Below are positions 32,392-43,780 of a DNA stretch of 64,000 nucleotides, one piece after another (position 1 is the stretch's first letter; the number at the start of each line of letters is the position of its first letter). This DNA is from Bradyrhizobium guangxiense (GTDB taxonomy: Bacteria; Pseudomonadota; Alphaproteobacteria; Rhizobiales; Xanthobacteraceae): contig NZ_CP022219.1 of the NCBI RefSeq assembly GCF_004114915.1, forward strand, positions 2,076,501 through 2,140,500. The letters are read 5' to 3'. The notes under the pieces are model-generated. The model was not told the origin of the DNA. It made no database searches and was given only the letters and a program-made list of their open reading frames with translations. A program made the translations under genes and the position numbers.

Positions 32392-33285
32392 TTGATCGAC
32401 AAGCTTGAACTGCTGCTGGCGCTGGCAAAGGAGCGGCATTTTGGCCGCGCGGCGGAAGCCTGTGGCGTGACGCAACCGACGATGTCGACCGGGCTCAAGC
32501 AGCTCGAGGAGATTCTCGGCGTCATGCTGGTCCAGCGGGGCTCGCGCTTTCAGGGGTTTACGCCCGAAGGCGAGCGGGCGCTTGACTGGGCGCGGCGGAT
32601 CGTCGGCGACGCCCGCGCGATGCGCGACGAGATCAACGGGCTGAAGCATCAGCTGTCCGGTGAGATTCGCATCGCGGCGATCCCGACCGTGCTCGGCATG
32701 GTCGCCGCGCTGACGACGCCGTTCCGCGCCAGGCATCCGGAGGTGCGCTTCCGCATCCAGTCCACCACCTCGTCCGAGGTGCTGGGACTCTTGGAAAATC
32801 TCGAGGTCGATGCGGGGCTGACCTATATCGAGAACGAGCCGATCGGCAAGGTGCGCACCATTCCGCTCTACAACGAGAGCTATCGCCTCTTGACGGCGCC
32901 GGATGCCATGTTCGGTGACCGCGAGACGGTGACCTGGAAGGAGGTCGGGCAGGTGCCGCTATGCCTGCTGACGCCCGACATGCAGAACCGCCGCATCATC
33001 GACCGCGCGCTGCGCTCGGTCGGCGCGGAGGCGACGCCGACACTGACCTCGAACTCGCTCTTGGTGCTGTTCACGCATGTGAAGACGGGGCGCTGGGCGA
33101 GCGTTATGCCGGCCAAGCTCGCCGAGACGCTCGGCCTCTCCGACACCGTGCGCTCGATCCCGATCGTCGAGCCCGACGTCAATTACAGCATCGGCATGGT
33201 GATCCCGCAGCGCGACCCGATGACGCCGCTGATCGCGGCGCTGGTCAATGTGGCGCGTGAGGTCGCGCCAACGCTGCAATTGTAG
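32392..33285 (+). CDS. LysR-family regulator of the fds operon
   Basis: A 297-residue LysR-type regulator. The N-terminal helix-turn-helix (LALAKERHFGRAAEACGVTQPTMSTGLKQLEE, core FGRAAEACGVTQPTMS) is typical; the rest is the two-lobed inducer-binding domain. The divergent arrangement with fdsG is common for formate dehydrogenase loci and suggests formate-linked activation, as inference. The TTG start at 32392 follows GAGGGG by eight bases and no better start codon fits the domain. Confidence 0.9.
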   Translation: MIDKLELLLALAKERHFGRAAEACGVTQPTMSTGLKQLEEILGVMLVQRGSRFQGFTPEGERALDWARRIVGDARAMRDEINGLKHQLSGEIRIAAIPTVLGMVAALTTPFRARHPEVRFRIQSTTSSEVLGLLENLEVDAGLTYIENEPIGKVRTIPLYNESYRLLTAPDAMFGDRETVTWKEVGQVPLCLLTPDMQNRRIIDRALRSVGAEATPTLTSNSLLVLFTHVKTGRWASVMPAKLAETLGLSDTVRSIPIVEPDVNYSIGMVIPQRDPMTPLIAALVNVAREVAPTLQL

Positions 33286-33299
33286 ATCCTGCTGGCATA

Positions 33300-33340
33300 G
33301 GACGAGCAAGCGCCTCGTCCTTCGTCCGCCGCAGGCGGAC
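33300..33340. terminator. Stem-loops between convergent LysR and sensor kinase genes
   Basis: GGACGAG (33,300-33,306) pairs with CTCGTCC (33,314-33,320), and GTCCGCC (33,324-33,330) with GGCGGAC (33,334-33,340). No T-run follows, so termination strength is uncertain, but the convergent position fits. Confidence 0.4.
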
Positions 33341-33379
33341 GTCTCGAAGCATGGCCGCAGGCACGCAGCTCGCGCGGCC

Positions 33380-35707
<2,328 letters not shown>

Positions 35708-35823
35708 GCCTTCGGCCCCCTGAAAACCAGCTTGCAACTGAAGTCCGGAAGCAGCCCCACGTCGCTTCCGAATCACACTGATTTGAATCCAGTTTTCGCG
35801 GGCTGTCGAGAGTCAACGAATCG

Positions 35824-35838
35824 TTAACGCGAAATTAT
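35824..35838. promoter_or_regulatory. CtrA-like half-matching box upstream of the kinase
   Basis: TTAA-N7-TTAT occurs 117 bases upstream of the kinase start, one base away from the CtrA consensus TTAA-N7-TTAA. It is mentioned because the kinase belongs to a family linked to CtrA control; a chance match is quite possible. Confidence 0.2.
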
Positions 35839-35942
35839 TCTTATCCAACGCGCAGTTTGTGCATCGCGCGTCCGCAAACTCACGGACGCGCGGAGTCCGA
35901 AACGGGAACGTGTGACTCCTCGCGCGTTCTTCGTCTCTTTCG

Positions 35943-37316
35943 TCACGCGCGCGGCGGCTCGGCGTGGCTGATCACGCGCTTCACGCTCGGAAACGCGCGC
36001 CGCAGCGCGCGCTCGATCGCGTCGACATGCTCGTGCACCTTGATCACGCTCATCGATGGCGTCGCGCGGCAGTGGAAGTTGACGATCTCGCCGGCATCGG
36101 TGTTGCGGACACGGACATTGTGGATGTCGTGGATCTCGCTGCCGGCGGCATATTCCGCCAGCGCGGCGGCGATGGTCCGCACCCGGTCCGGCGTGGCATC
36201 GATCCCGAAAGGAAGCCCCGGTTCCAACGGCTCGATATGGACGTCGACCTCGACGTCCTCGCCGAACTCCTCCTGGATATTGCGCTCCAGCGTGTTGGCG
36301 ATCTCGTGCGCGGCGTCGAGCTGCATCCCGCCATCGACCTCGAGGTCGATGCCGACGATCAGCTTGGCGCCGAGATCGTGCACCGTGACATGATGGATGG
36401 CGAGGCCCGAATTGCGCGCGATCACCATGATGCGGTCGCGCACCGTCTCGTTGTCGCGCGCGACCGGGACGGGAGTGAAGGAGAGGTCGGCATCCCCGAA
36501 CGCCTGGTCGACGGCGGCATGCGCCCTGCGCTTGATCTCCTCGACCCGGTCGATCGGATAGGTTCGCGGCACCTTTGCGATGGTGTCGATGAAGGTGGTC
36601 GCCCCGACCATGCGCACGCGCAAGCGTTCGACGTCGATCACGCCGGGCACGCTGCGGATCGCGGCCGTGGCCTTCTCCTGCGCGCCCTCGGGGGCGCGAT
36701 CGACCAGCGTCTGCACGGTCGCGCCGGCCATGCGCAGGCCGAGGGCTGCGATCATCACCGCGACCGCGGCCGCGGCCGCCGCATCGCCCCACCAGAAGCC
36801 GAGGCCGGCGAGGATCAGGCCCACGATCACGGCCAGCGAGCCCATCACGTCGGAGGCGAAATGCAGCGCGTCGGCCGCCAGCGCCTGACTTCGCGTCTCG
36901 CGCGCGGCGCGGTGCAGGGCGCGGGCGCGCCAGAGATTGACGACGATGTCGATCACCAGCACGACGAAGGGCACGGCCGAAATGGTCGGCGGCGGGGTTC
37001 CCTCGCTCAGCCGGCTATAGGACTCGACCAAAATGCCGCCGGCGAGCACGTAGAGCAGGGCGGTGACGCCGAGCGCGGAGACGCTCTCCAGCTTGCCGTG
37101 CCCGTAATGGTGCTCCTCGTCCGCCGGCTTGTCCGACACCCGCACCACCGCCCAGGTGATGATGGTCGCAATCAGGTCGATTGAGGAGTGCAGGGCCTCG
37201 GAGATCAGCGCCAGCGAGCCGATCGCGATGCCGACCACGAACTTGGCCGCCGCCATGCCGCCGCTGGCGAAGATCGAGATCGCGGCGACCGAGGTTTTGT
37301 CGTGCTGGGAGGTCAT
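35943..37316 (-). CDS. Cation diffusion facilitator family transporter
   Basis: A 457-residue inner-membrane metal/proton antiporter. The membrane part (residues 10-205) has six helices with the two HxxxD metal sites of the family (EALHSSIDLIA and DALHFASDVMG). A long cytoplasmic C-terminal part of about 250 residues, rich in charged residues and His, contains one or two ferredoxin-like metal-sensing domains, longer than in ZitB or FieF. Zinc, iron, cobalt or manganese are possible substrates. It is monocistronic. Confidence 0.9.
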   Translation of the reverse strand: MTSQHDKTSVAAISIFASGGMAAAKFVVGIAIGSLALISEALHSSIDLIATIITWAVVRVSDKPADEEHHYGHGKLESVSALGVTALLYVLAGGILVESYSRLSEGTPPPTISAVPFVVLVIDIVVNLWRARALHRAARETRSQALAADALHFASDVMGSLAVIVGLILAGLGFWWGDAAAAAAVAVMIAALGLRMAGATVQTLVDRAPEGAQEKATAAIRSVPGVIDVERLRVRMVGATTFIDTIAKVPRTYPIDRVEEIKRRAHAAVDQAFGDADLSFTPVPVARDNETVRDRIMVIARNSGLAIHHVTVHDLGAKLIVGIDLEVDGGMQLDAAHEIANTLERNIQEEFGEDVEVDVHIEPLEPGLPFGIDATPDRVRTIAAALAEYAAGSEIHDIHNVRVRNTDAGEIVNFHCRATPSMSVIKVHEHVDAIERALRRAFPSVKRVISHAEPPRA

Positions 37317-37400
37317 GGCGGGGATTTAGCAGCCCAGTGCAGGACATCAAGCGATGATCCACAGCCCGTAGTCGCGAGTGACTTGCAGGAGCACTCAACA

Positions 37401-37478
37401 CGTCATTCCGGGGCGCCGAAGGCGAACCTGGAATCTCGAGATTCCGGGTTCGTTCCTGCGGACCGCCCCGGAATGACG
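37401..37478. repeat. Palindromic intergenic repeat of bradyrhizobial type
   Basis: The 15-base ends CGTCATTCCGGGGCG (37,401-37,415) and CGCCCCGGAATGACG (37,464-37,478) are perfect inverted copies, and an inner palindrome (GAACC.GGAATCTCGAGATTCC.GGTTC) lies at about 37,424-37,451. The whole element can fold into a long hairpin. Repeats with CGTCATTCCGGGGCG ends are frequent between genes of Bradyrhizobium and relatives. It lies just after the oxidoreductase stop and could also act as its terminator. Confidence 0.8.
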
Positions 37479-37485
37479 GTGGCCC

Positions 37486-38454
37486 CTATAGCGTCACCAC
37501 GATCTTCCCGAGATGCTTGTTCGCCTCCATGTGCGCGAACGCTCCGTCGATGTCGTCGAACGCGAACACCTTGTCGATCGGCAGCTGCAGCTTGCGCGAC
37601 TCGACCGCGCCCCAGATGTCCTTCCTGACCTCCTCGAAGATCTCGCGAACCTCCTCGATGGTGCGGGTCCGGAAGGTGACGCCGACATAGTCGATGCGGC
37701 GCGCCGCATGCAGGTCGAAGTTGAAATCGGCATGAGTGCCGCCGAGCCGGCCGACATTGACGATGCGGCCCTTGACCCTGGTCGCGGCGAGGTTCTGGTT
37801 GGCGACCTTGCCGGAGACCTGGTCGACGATGAGGTCGACGCCGTCCCCGTTCGTCGCCGCCAGCACCTCGTCGACCCATTTGGGATCGGAGGAATCAACG
37901 GCGAGGTCGGCGCCGAACTCCTTGAGCCGGCCGCGGCGATAGACGTCGGTGGAGGAGCCGATCACGAGCTTGGCGCCCTTGAGCCTTGCGATCTGCATCG
38001 CCATCAGGCCGACGCCGGAACTGGCGCCCTGGATCAGCACGCTCTGGCCGGGCTGCACGCCGCCCACGGTGACCACGGCGTTGTGCATGGTCGCGAGCGC
38101 GACGGGGAGGGTGGCTGCCTCCTCGAAGTTCATGTTCGAGGGCGCATGGAACAGCCGGCCGTGGTCGGCCAGCGTGTATTCGGCGAAGGCCGCGCCGCCC
38201 GAGCCCATGATGCGATCGCCGATCTTCACGCCCTTGGCATCCGGTCCGAGCTCTGCGACCTCGCCGGCCCATTCCATCCCGAGCACGGTGCCGACGCCGC
38301 CCGCGGCGCCATGGGCGTGGCCCTTGCGCATGCCGGTGTCGGCGCGATTGAGGCCGCAGGCGCGGACGCGAACCAGCACCTGCGTGCCCTTCGGTCTTGG
38401 TTGAGCGACCTCGGAAATCTGAGCCCCATCAGGACCATAGACGTAGGCCTTCAT
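37486..38454 (-). CDS. Zinc-free quinone oxidoreductase-like medium-chain dehydrogenase
   Basis: A 322-residue NADPH-dependent oxidoreductase of the QOR group. The N-terminus (MKAYVYGPDGAQISEVAQP) and the catalytic domain are followed by the Rossmann fold with ASSGVGLMAMQIARLKGA. Structural-zinc cysteines of alcohol dehydrogenases are missing. Substrates may be quinones or enones. It lies 88 bases from the nitronate monooxygenase gene (upstream stop region) and both are read from the minus strand. Confidence 0.88.
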   Translation of the reverse strand: MKAYVYGPDGAQISEVAQPRPKGTQVLVRVRACGLNRADTGMRKGHAHGAAGGVGTVLGMEWAGEVAELGPDAKGVKIGDRIMGSGGAAFAEYTLADHGRLFHAPSNMNFEEAATLPVALATMHNAVVTVGGVQPGQSVLIQGASSGVGLMAMQIARLKGAKLVIGSSTDVYRRGRLKEFGADLAVDSSDPKWVDEVLAATNGDGVDLIVDQVSGKVANQNLAATRVKGRIVNVGRLGGTHADFNFDLHAARRIDYVGVTFRTRTIEEVREIFEEVRKDIWGAVESRKLQLPIDKVFAFDDIDGAFAHMEANKHLGKIVVTL

Positions 38455-38499
38455 GCGTTACCTCGAACTCACCTGAGATTGTAGATGAAGAGCGATGCC

Positions 38500-38540
38500 G
38501 TTCTTCCTCTCTCCCCGCTTGCGTGGAGAGGGGAAAGAAC
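38500..38540. repeat. Imperfect palindrome between QOR and NMO genes
   Basis: GTTCTTCCTCTCTCC and GGAGAGGGGAAAGAAC face each other around CCGCTTGCGT with one gap and one mismatch. It directly follows the nitronate monooxygenase stop and can act as its terminator; similar CTCTCCCC/GGGGAGAG hairpins are common in rhizobial intergenic DNA. Confidence 0.45.
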
Positions 38541-38542
38541 GA

Positions 38543-39619
<1,077 letters not shown>

Positions 39620-39741
39620 CTATTGCGGGGGTGTGCGATGGAGGCGGGGCGTCATGCGGGCGGCGGGGGTGATTCCGCGGGGCGGATAATTGAGGCGCGC
39701 CGCTGCCTGATGAGAGGGCAAGCCCTTTCCTCAAACTCCGC

Positions 39742-39843
39742 CGTCATACCCGCGCAGGCAGGGTATCCAGTACGCCGCGGCCTCTCGGCTCTAGCCTCGC
39801 TGTCTCTGGAATACTGGATTGCCCGCCTACGCGGGCAATGACA
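39742..39843. repeat. Second palindromic intergenic repeat
   Basis: The outer arms CGTCATACCCGCGCAGGC and its inverted copy GCCTACGCGGGCAATGACAG, followed inward by ATCCAGTA and TACTGGAT, enclose a GC-rich centre. It differs from the element at 37,401 but shares the CGTCAT ends. It fills the gap between nitronate monooxygenase and the next minus-strand gene; the rest of that 317-base gap (39,539-39,741) shows no gene. Confidence 0.75.
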
Positions 39844-39855
39844 GTGAGAGCGGAG

Positions 39856-40506
39856 CTACTCCGCCGACAGCCGCACCATCTGGCGGCCGCCGTTCATTTC
39901 CTTGAGGCGGTTGACGAAGTTCTCCGGACGCTGCCAGCGGTTGGGGACCTCGAGGCCCATGAACTCGGCGATGTCGCCGATGAAGCCGGTGCAGTTGGCG
40001 GTCTCGGCGTTCCACACCGGCGAGTTCGCCTGCAGCTTCTTGATGTAGGCGAACACGCGCTTGGCGTCGGCCTCGTTCAGATAGACGCGATAGCTCGCGG
40101 TCAGATATTCGGGATCGAGATCGCCGTAGCTGGCGCCGGTCTCCGACGGCACAAAGGTGATGTGGCCGAGCACGTAAGCGAGCGTGTCGCCGGCCGGCGT
40201 AAGCCCTGCCACCTCGACCGCCTTCTCGCTGGTCTTGCCATACCAGACGAAGGCATGGCCCCAGCTCGCGGCCGTGCGGGCGCGGAAATCGACGTAGTAG
40301 GGACCTTTCTCCGCGCGCGCGACCAAGCGCCGCGTCGATTGCGGTGTCGGACGTGACGCGGAGTCGGTGGTGGCAAGCGCGCCGGCGTCGGCAGCGCGCT
40401 TGTTGGCTTCATGCGCCGAAGCCGAGGGCATCAGGCAGGCGATCATCGCCGCGAGGGCGAGTCCGGCAAGGATGCAGGATCCCGATCGATCAGGTCTGTT
40501 CGTCAC
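39856..40506 (-). CDS. Exported protein with possible Cys/His peptidase-like domain
   Basis: A 216-residue protein from GTG at 40506, preceded by GAGGGG. Residues 10-32 form a signal peptide (ending PSASA). The mature part has a conserved-looking pair: His in TAASWGHAFVWYG and Cys in ETANCTGFIGDIAEFMG. This spacing resembles DUF4105/NlpC-like periplasmic proteins, but I cannot prove the family. A longer frame upstream has no ribosome binding site. Confidence 0.65.
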   Translation of the reverse strand: MTNRPDRSGSCILAGLALAAMIACLMPSASAHEANKRAADAGALATTDSASRPTPQSTRRLVARAEKGPYYVDFRARTAASWGHAFVWYGKTSEKAVEVAGLTPAGDTLAYVLGHITFVPSETGASYGDLDPEYLTASYRVYLNEADAKRVFAYIKKLQANSPVWNAETANCTGFIGDIAEFMGLEVPNRWQRPENFVNRLKEMNGGRQMVRLSAE

Positions 40507-40555
40507 GCTGTGCCCCTCGACTGTCGGCCGCTTACGCTGGTTTTGCGCGAGCGCG

Positions 40556-40753
40556 TCAGTAGCGCGCCGCGACCGGGCCCGGCGCCTTGCCGATCGGGGC
40601 CTTTCCGACCGGGCTCTTGCCAATCGGCATCTTGCCGATCGGGGCCTGCTCCGCCGGATAGACCGGCACCGGCTGGCGGCGCGGCAGATCCGCAGCGTTC
40701 GCGGCCGTCACCAGAACAAGCGTGGCACCCAGAGCAAATACAATCTTCTTCAC
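40556..40753 (-). CDS. Small exported protein with PIGK-type repeats
   Basis: A 65-residue product from GTG at 40753 after AGGGG. A signal peptide (residues 1-21, ending ANAA) leads to a mature part of about 44 residues with four or five imperfect copies of a pentapeptide: APIGK, MPIGK, SPVGK, APIGK, APG. It lies 49 bases upstream of the previous gene on the same strand, so the two may be co-transcribed. Function unknown; a short basic periplasmic peptide is predicted. Confidence 0.65.
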   Translation of the reverse strand: MKKIVFALGATLVLVTAANAADLPRRQPVPVYPAEQAPIGKMPIGKSPVGKAPIGKAPGPVAARY

Positions 40754-40955
40754 AGCGATACCCCTAGAAGGTTTGGTCCAAACACGGCCATGCCGTGCCC
40801 CCAGACACGCCTCCCAAAAGGGCGACCGAATGCGTCCAAGTTGCGGCGCGTGTGGGACATGTTGGCGGCATTGATCGGGCGCGCGCAGATGTGATGTGTC
40901 TGGATACGTCGCGGATGTCGCTCCACTCGTCCGGGCTACGGCATCGTGCGCGCGA

Positions 40956-41072
40956 TCACTTCCCGAGGAAATTCGAGCGCATCTTGTCGGCGAACCAGAC
41001 CACGAAGATCGCACCGAACGCGAGAGCAAAGTACAGAGCCGTCCATAAAAGTGCGTTACCTGCATTTGTCAT
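40956..41072 (-). CDS. Single-span membrane microprotein, 38 residues
   Basis: The frame MTNAGNALLWTALYFALAFG continues into a hydrophobic span (to about residue 27) and a basic tail (DKMRSNFLGK). ATG at 41072 follows GGGAGG with good spacing. It is too short to classify; membrane microproteins of this form often stabilise larger complexes. Confidence 0.55.
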   Translation of the reverse strand: MTNAGNALLWTALYFALAFGAIFVVWFADKMRSNFLGK

Positions 41073-41267
41073 GGCATCCTCCCTGGCGTCAGAAATTGAT
41101 TGTCGGGAAGGATAAGACAGCCGTGCCGACGCGATTTGCGCCGGATCAATTTTGCCGCGCTGCGGCGAGAATAAGTAAGCGGCCCGCGCGAGCGGAGCGA
41201 CATGAGGCACCACCCGCAGAGCGTCCCGGATATCACTTTATCCAGGCTTGCGGCACTGCACTCTCAG

Positions 41268-42053
41268 CTACAGCCGAAACTCGTTGGTGAGCTCGCCGAT
41301 GCCGTCGATCGCGACGGTCACCGTGTTCAGGGGCTCCTTCATCACGCCGACGCCGACCGAGGTGCCCACCGCAATGAGATCGCCGGGCAGCAGGGTCATG
41401 TCGTGGGAGATCTTGCTGACCAGCTCCTGCGCGCTGAAGATCATGTCGGAGATCGGGTAGTTCTGCCGCTCCGTGCCGTTCAGGATGGTGCGGACGGTGA
41501 GTTTTGCGGGATCGAGGCCGGTTGCGATCACGGGGCCGAACGGACCGTAATCGTCGATGCCCTTGGCGCGGGCCCATTGCGGGAAGGTGGGGTCGCTGGT
41601 CAGGATGTCGTTGGCGGTGATGTCGTTGACGCAGGTGTAGCCGAAGATGAAGCTGTCGGCCTCATCTAGCGAGACGCGGGCGCAGGTCTTGCCGACGACG
41701 ATGCCGAGCTCGCCTTCGTAGGTGGTCTTGCCGTCGTAATAAGAGGGCCGGCGGATCACGGCGCCCGGCGTCGTGACGGTGGTGGTGGCCTTGAGCAGAT
41801 AGAGCGGCTCCGGCGGCTCGGGCTGGTTGAGCTTGGCCGCGAGCGCGTGAAAATTATTCCAGAGCGCAACGATCTTGCTGGGCGCGCAAGGCGCGAGCAG
41901 CTCGACGTCCGACAGGGCCAGCGTCTTGCCGGTGGGCGCATGGCGGCCGAACATCTCGCCCTCGTGCACGCTGATGCCCGACGAGGTCAGCGTGCCGAAA
42001 CCGGTCGCGCCCTTGCACCGGAAGCGCAGCCACTTCTTCACCGCGGTCGTCAT
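41268..42053 (-). CDS. Fumarylacetoacetate hydrolase family protein
   Basis: A 261-residue enzyme of the FAH superfamily, which cleaves or decarboxylates beta-dicarbonyl compounds using a divalent metal. The metal-ligand motif is TTYEGELGIVVGK, followed by GYTCVNDITANDI and GDLIAVGTSVGVG. ATG at 42053 shares a TGATG overlap with the stop of the upstream gene; GTG at 42056 is an alternative. Substrate is unknown; it is coupled to a ketopantoate-reductase-like gene. Confidence 0.9.
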   Translation of the reverse strand: MTTAVKKWLRFRCKGATGFGTLTSSGISVHEGEMFGRHAPTGKTLALSDVELLAPCAPSKIVALWNNFHALAAKLNQPEPPEPLYLLKATTTVTTPGAVIRRPSYYDGKTTYEGELGIVVGKTCARVSLDEADSFIFGYTCVNDITANDILTSDPTFPQWARAKGIDDYGPFGPVIATGLDPAKLTVRTILNGTERQNYPISDMIFSAQELVSKISHDMTLLPGDLIAVGTSVGVGVMKEPLNTVTVAIDGIGELTNEFRL

Positions 42054-43072
42054 CACGCCACCGCCAGTGCACGGGGATCGGCCGGCGTCGAGACGCCGTC
42101 ATAGAGGCCGGCGATGCGGGCGCGCTGGGTCACCATCGCCAGCACCGAGTCGAGCGCCGGCGTCGGGATGCCGGTGAGGCGGCCCATCTCCTGTACGACG
42201 GTGACCAGCGGGTCGATCTCCATCGGGCGGCCGCGCTCGAGATCCTGCAGCATCGAGGTCTTGTGGGCACCGACCTTGCGCGCACCCTCGATGCGGCGCT
42301 CGACGTCGACGCGGAATTTGACCCCGAACGTCTCGGCAATCGCCTGTGTCTCCACCATGATCGCGCGCGACAGCGCCCGCGTCGCCGGATCGGTGCAGAT
42401 CACGTCGAGCGTTGCGTGCGTGAGCGCGCTGATCGGGTTGAAGCAGACATTGCCCCACAGCTTCAGCCAGATCTCGTCGCGGATGCGGTCGAGCACCGGG
42501 GCCTTCAGCCCGGCTGCGACGAACAGGTCGGCGAGGCGCTGCACGTCCGGCGTGATCTCGCCGGAGGGCTCGCCGAGCGGGAAATTGTTGCCGTAGACGT
42601 GGCGGATCACGCCGGGCGCCTCGATCTCGGTCGCGGGATAGACAATGCAGCCGATGGCGCGTTCGGCCCCAAGCTCGCGCCACTGTCGCCCGCCTGGATC
42701 GATGCTCTCCAGCGTCGCGTTCTCGTATTGGTTGCCGTGCTTGTAGAAGTACCAATAGGGAATGCCGTTGACGGCGGTGACGATACGGGTGTGGGGCCCG
42801 AGCAGCGGCTGCATCCTCTCGATCACGCCGGTGATCGAATGCGCCTTCAAGGTGATGATGATGAAGTCCTGCACGCCGAGCTCGGCGGGGTCGTCGGTGC
42901 AGCGCGGATGCACGGTGTGCGTCTCCCCGCCCGCGAGCAGCGTCAGGCCGCGCTCGCGCATCGCGGCAAGGTGCGCGCCGCGCGCGATGAGACTGACGTC
43001 GGCGCCTGCGCGCGCGAGCTGAACCCCGAGATATCCGCCGATCGCGCCGGCGCCGTAGATGCAGATCTTCAT
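42053..43072 (-). CDS. 2-dehydropantoate 2-reductase family protein
   Basis: A 339-residue NADPH-dependent reductase of the PanE/ApbA family. The N-terminal dinucleotide motif is IYGAGAIGGYLGVQLA; the C-terminal helical domain carries the catalytic Lys in IWLKLWGNVCFNPISAL. It could make pantoate for coenzyme A or reduce another 2-oxo acid; the coupling with an FAH-family gene favours a catabolic role. ATG follows GAGGA. Confidence 0.88.
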   Translation of the reverse strand: MKICIYGAGAIGGYLGVQLARAGADVSLIARGAHLAAMRERGLTLLAGGETHTVHPRCTDDPAELGVQDFIIITLKAHSITGVIERMQPLLGPHTRIVTAVNGIPYWYFYKHGNQYENATLESIDPGGRQWRELGAERAIGCIVYPATEIEAPGVIRHVYGNNFPLGEPSGEITPDVQRLADLFVAAGLKAPVLDRIRDEIWLKLWGNVCFNPISALTHATLDVICTDPATRALSRAIMVETQAIAETFGVKFRVDVERRIEGARKVGAHKTSMLQDLERGRPMEIDPLVTVVQEMGRLTGIPTPALDSVLAMVTQRARIAGLYDGVSTPADPRALAVA

Positions 43073-43177
43073 GAAATCCTCGCGAAGGGAGCCGAAGCCG
43101 GAATTTGGGACGAAAGATCCGGTCCGGCTCGGAAGGATCCGAGCCGGGGCCGGCAGTCGCAGGGGAAGTGTGTCGCT

Positions 43178-43603
43178 TTAGGCGGCTTGCGGCGTCGAGT
43201 TGGTCGCTTCGTCAACGGCCGCGGCGATGTCGCGCATGCTGATGACGGAGACGAGGCTGTAATCGTCGATGACAGGCAGATGGCGGATGTGATGCCGGTT
43301 CATCAGATGCCGGACGTGCTCGATCGTGTCGCTCGAGGTGCAGGACACCAGCTGCTGCACCGAGACGAGCTGCGAGACCTTGATGTTGACGGCGTTGGCG
43401 CCGTGCTCGGCGACGGCGCGCACCACGTCGCGCTCGGTGAACATGCCGACCGCGGTGTTGCCCTCGGAGCGGACCACGTCCTTGACCACCAGCGCGCTGA
43501 TGTTGTTGGCGCGCATCAGCTTGGCGGCAATACCCACCGTTTCGTTCATTCGCACCGTGACAACGCGCGGCGTCTTCTTGCGCAGAATGTCTCCGACCAG
43601 CAT
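43178..43603 (-). CDS. CBS-domain protein
   Basis: A 141-residue protein with two CBS domains (VTVRMNETVGIAAKLMRANNISALVV and SCTSSDTIEHVRHLMNRHHIRHLPV), separated by VGMFTERDVVRAV. A CBS pair binds adenine nucleotides and acts as an energy sensor. ATG at 43603 follows GGGAGG; the longer frame upstream is not supported. The gene has the same type of upstream inverted repeat as the neighbouring antiporter genes, linking it to oxalate/formate metabolism. Confidence 0.9.
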   Translation of the reverse strand: MLVGDILRKKTPRVVTVRMNETVGIAAKLMRANNISALVVKDVVRSEGNTAVGMFTERDVVRAVAEHGANAVNIKVSQLVSVQQLVSCTSSDTIEHVRHLMNRHHIRHLPVIDDYSLVSVISMRDIAAAVDEATNSTPQAA

Positions 43604-43636
43604 TGCAACCTCCCTGGGTGAACGATGAGGGAAGTG

Positions 43637-43653
43637 TGGTATACATAATGCCA
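43637..43653. promoter_or_regulatory. Operator-like inverted repeat 1 (before the CBS gene)
   Basis: TGGTAT-N5-ATGCCA is a near-perfect inverted repeat 34 bases before the start codon. It contains a GTATAC core, typical of GntR-family operators. Matching sites lie at 45,204, 46,698 and 47,086. Confidence 0.55.
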
Positions 43654-43729
43654 ATCGTCAAGAGCTGGTTTTGGCTGATCCGAAAAATCTTGCGACAGCG
43701 ATACTGACGTTTGTCGACGGGACAAAAAG

Positions 43730-43755
43730 AAAGGGGCGCACGGCTGCGCCCCTTT
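43730..43755 (-). terminator. Terminator after the first OFA antiporter gene
   Basis: AAAGGGGCGCA (43,730-43,740) and TGCGCCCCTTT (43,745-43,755) form a perfect 11-bp stem with a 4-base loop. On the minus strand the stem is followed by T-rich sequence. Confidence 0.82.
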
Positions 43756-43780
43756 CGCTTGGTGCGGATGCGCTTGGTGG

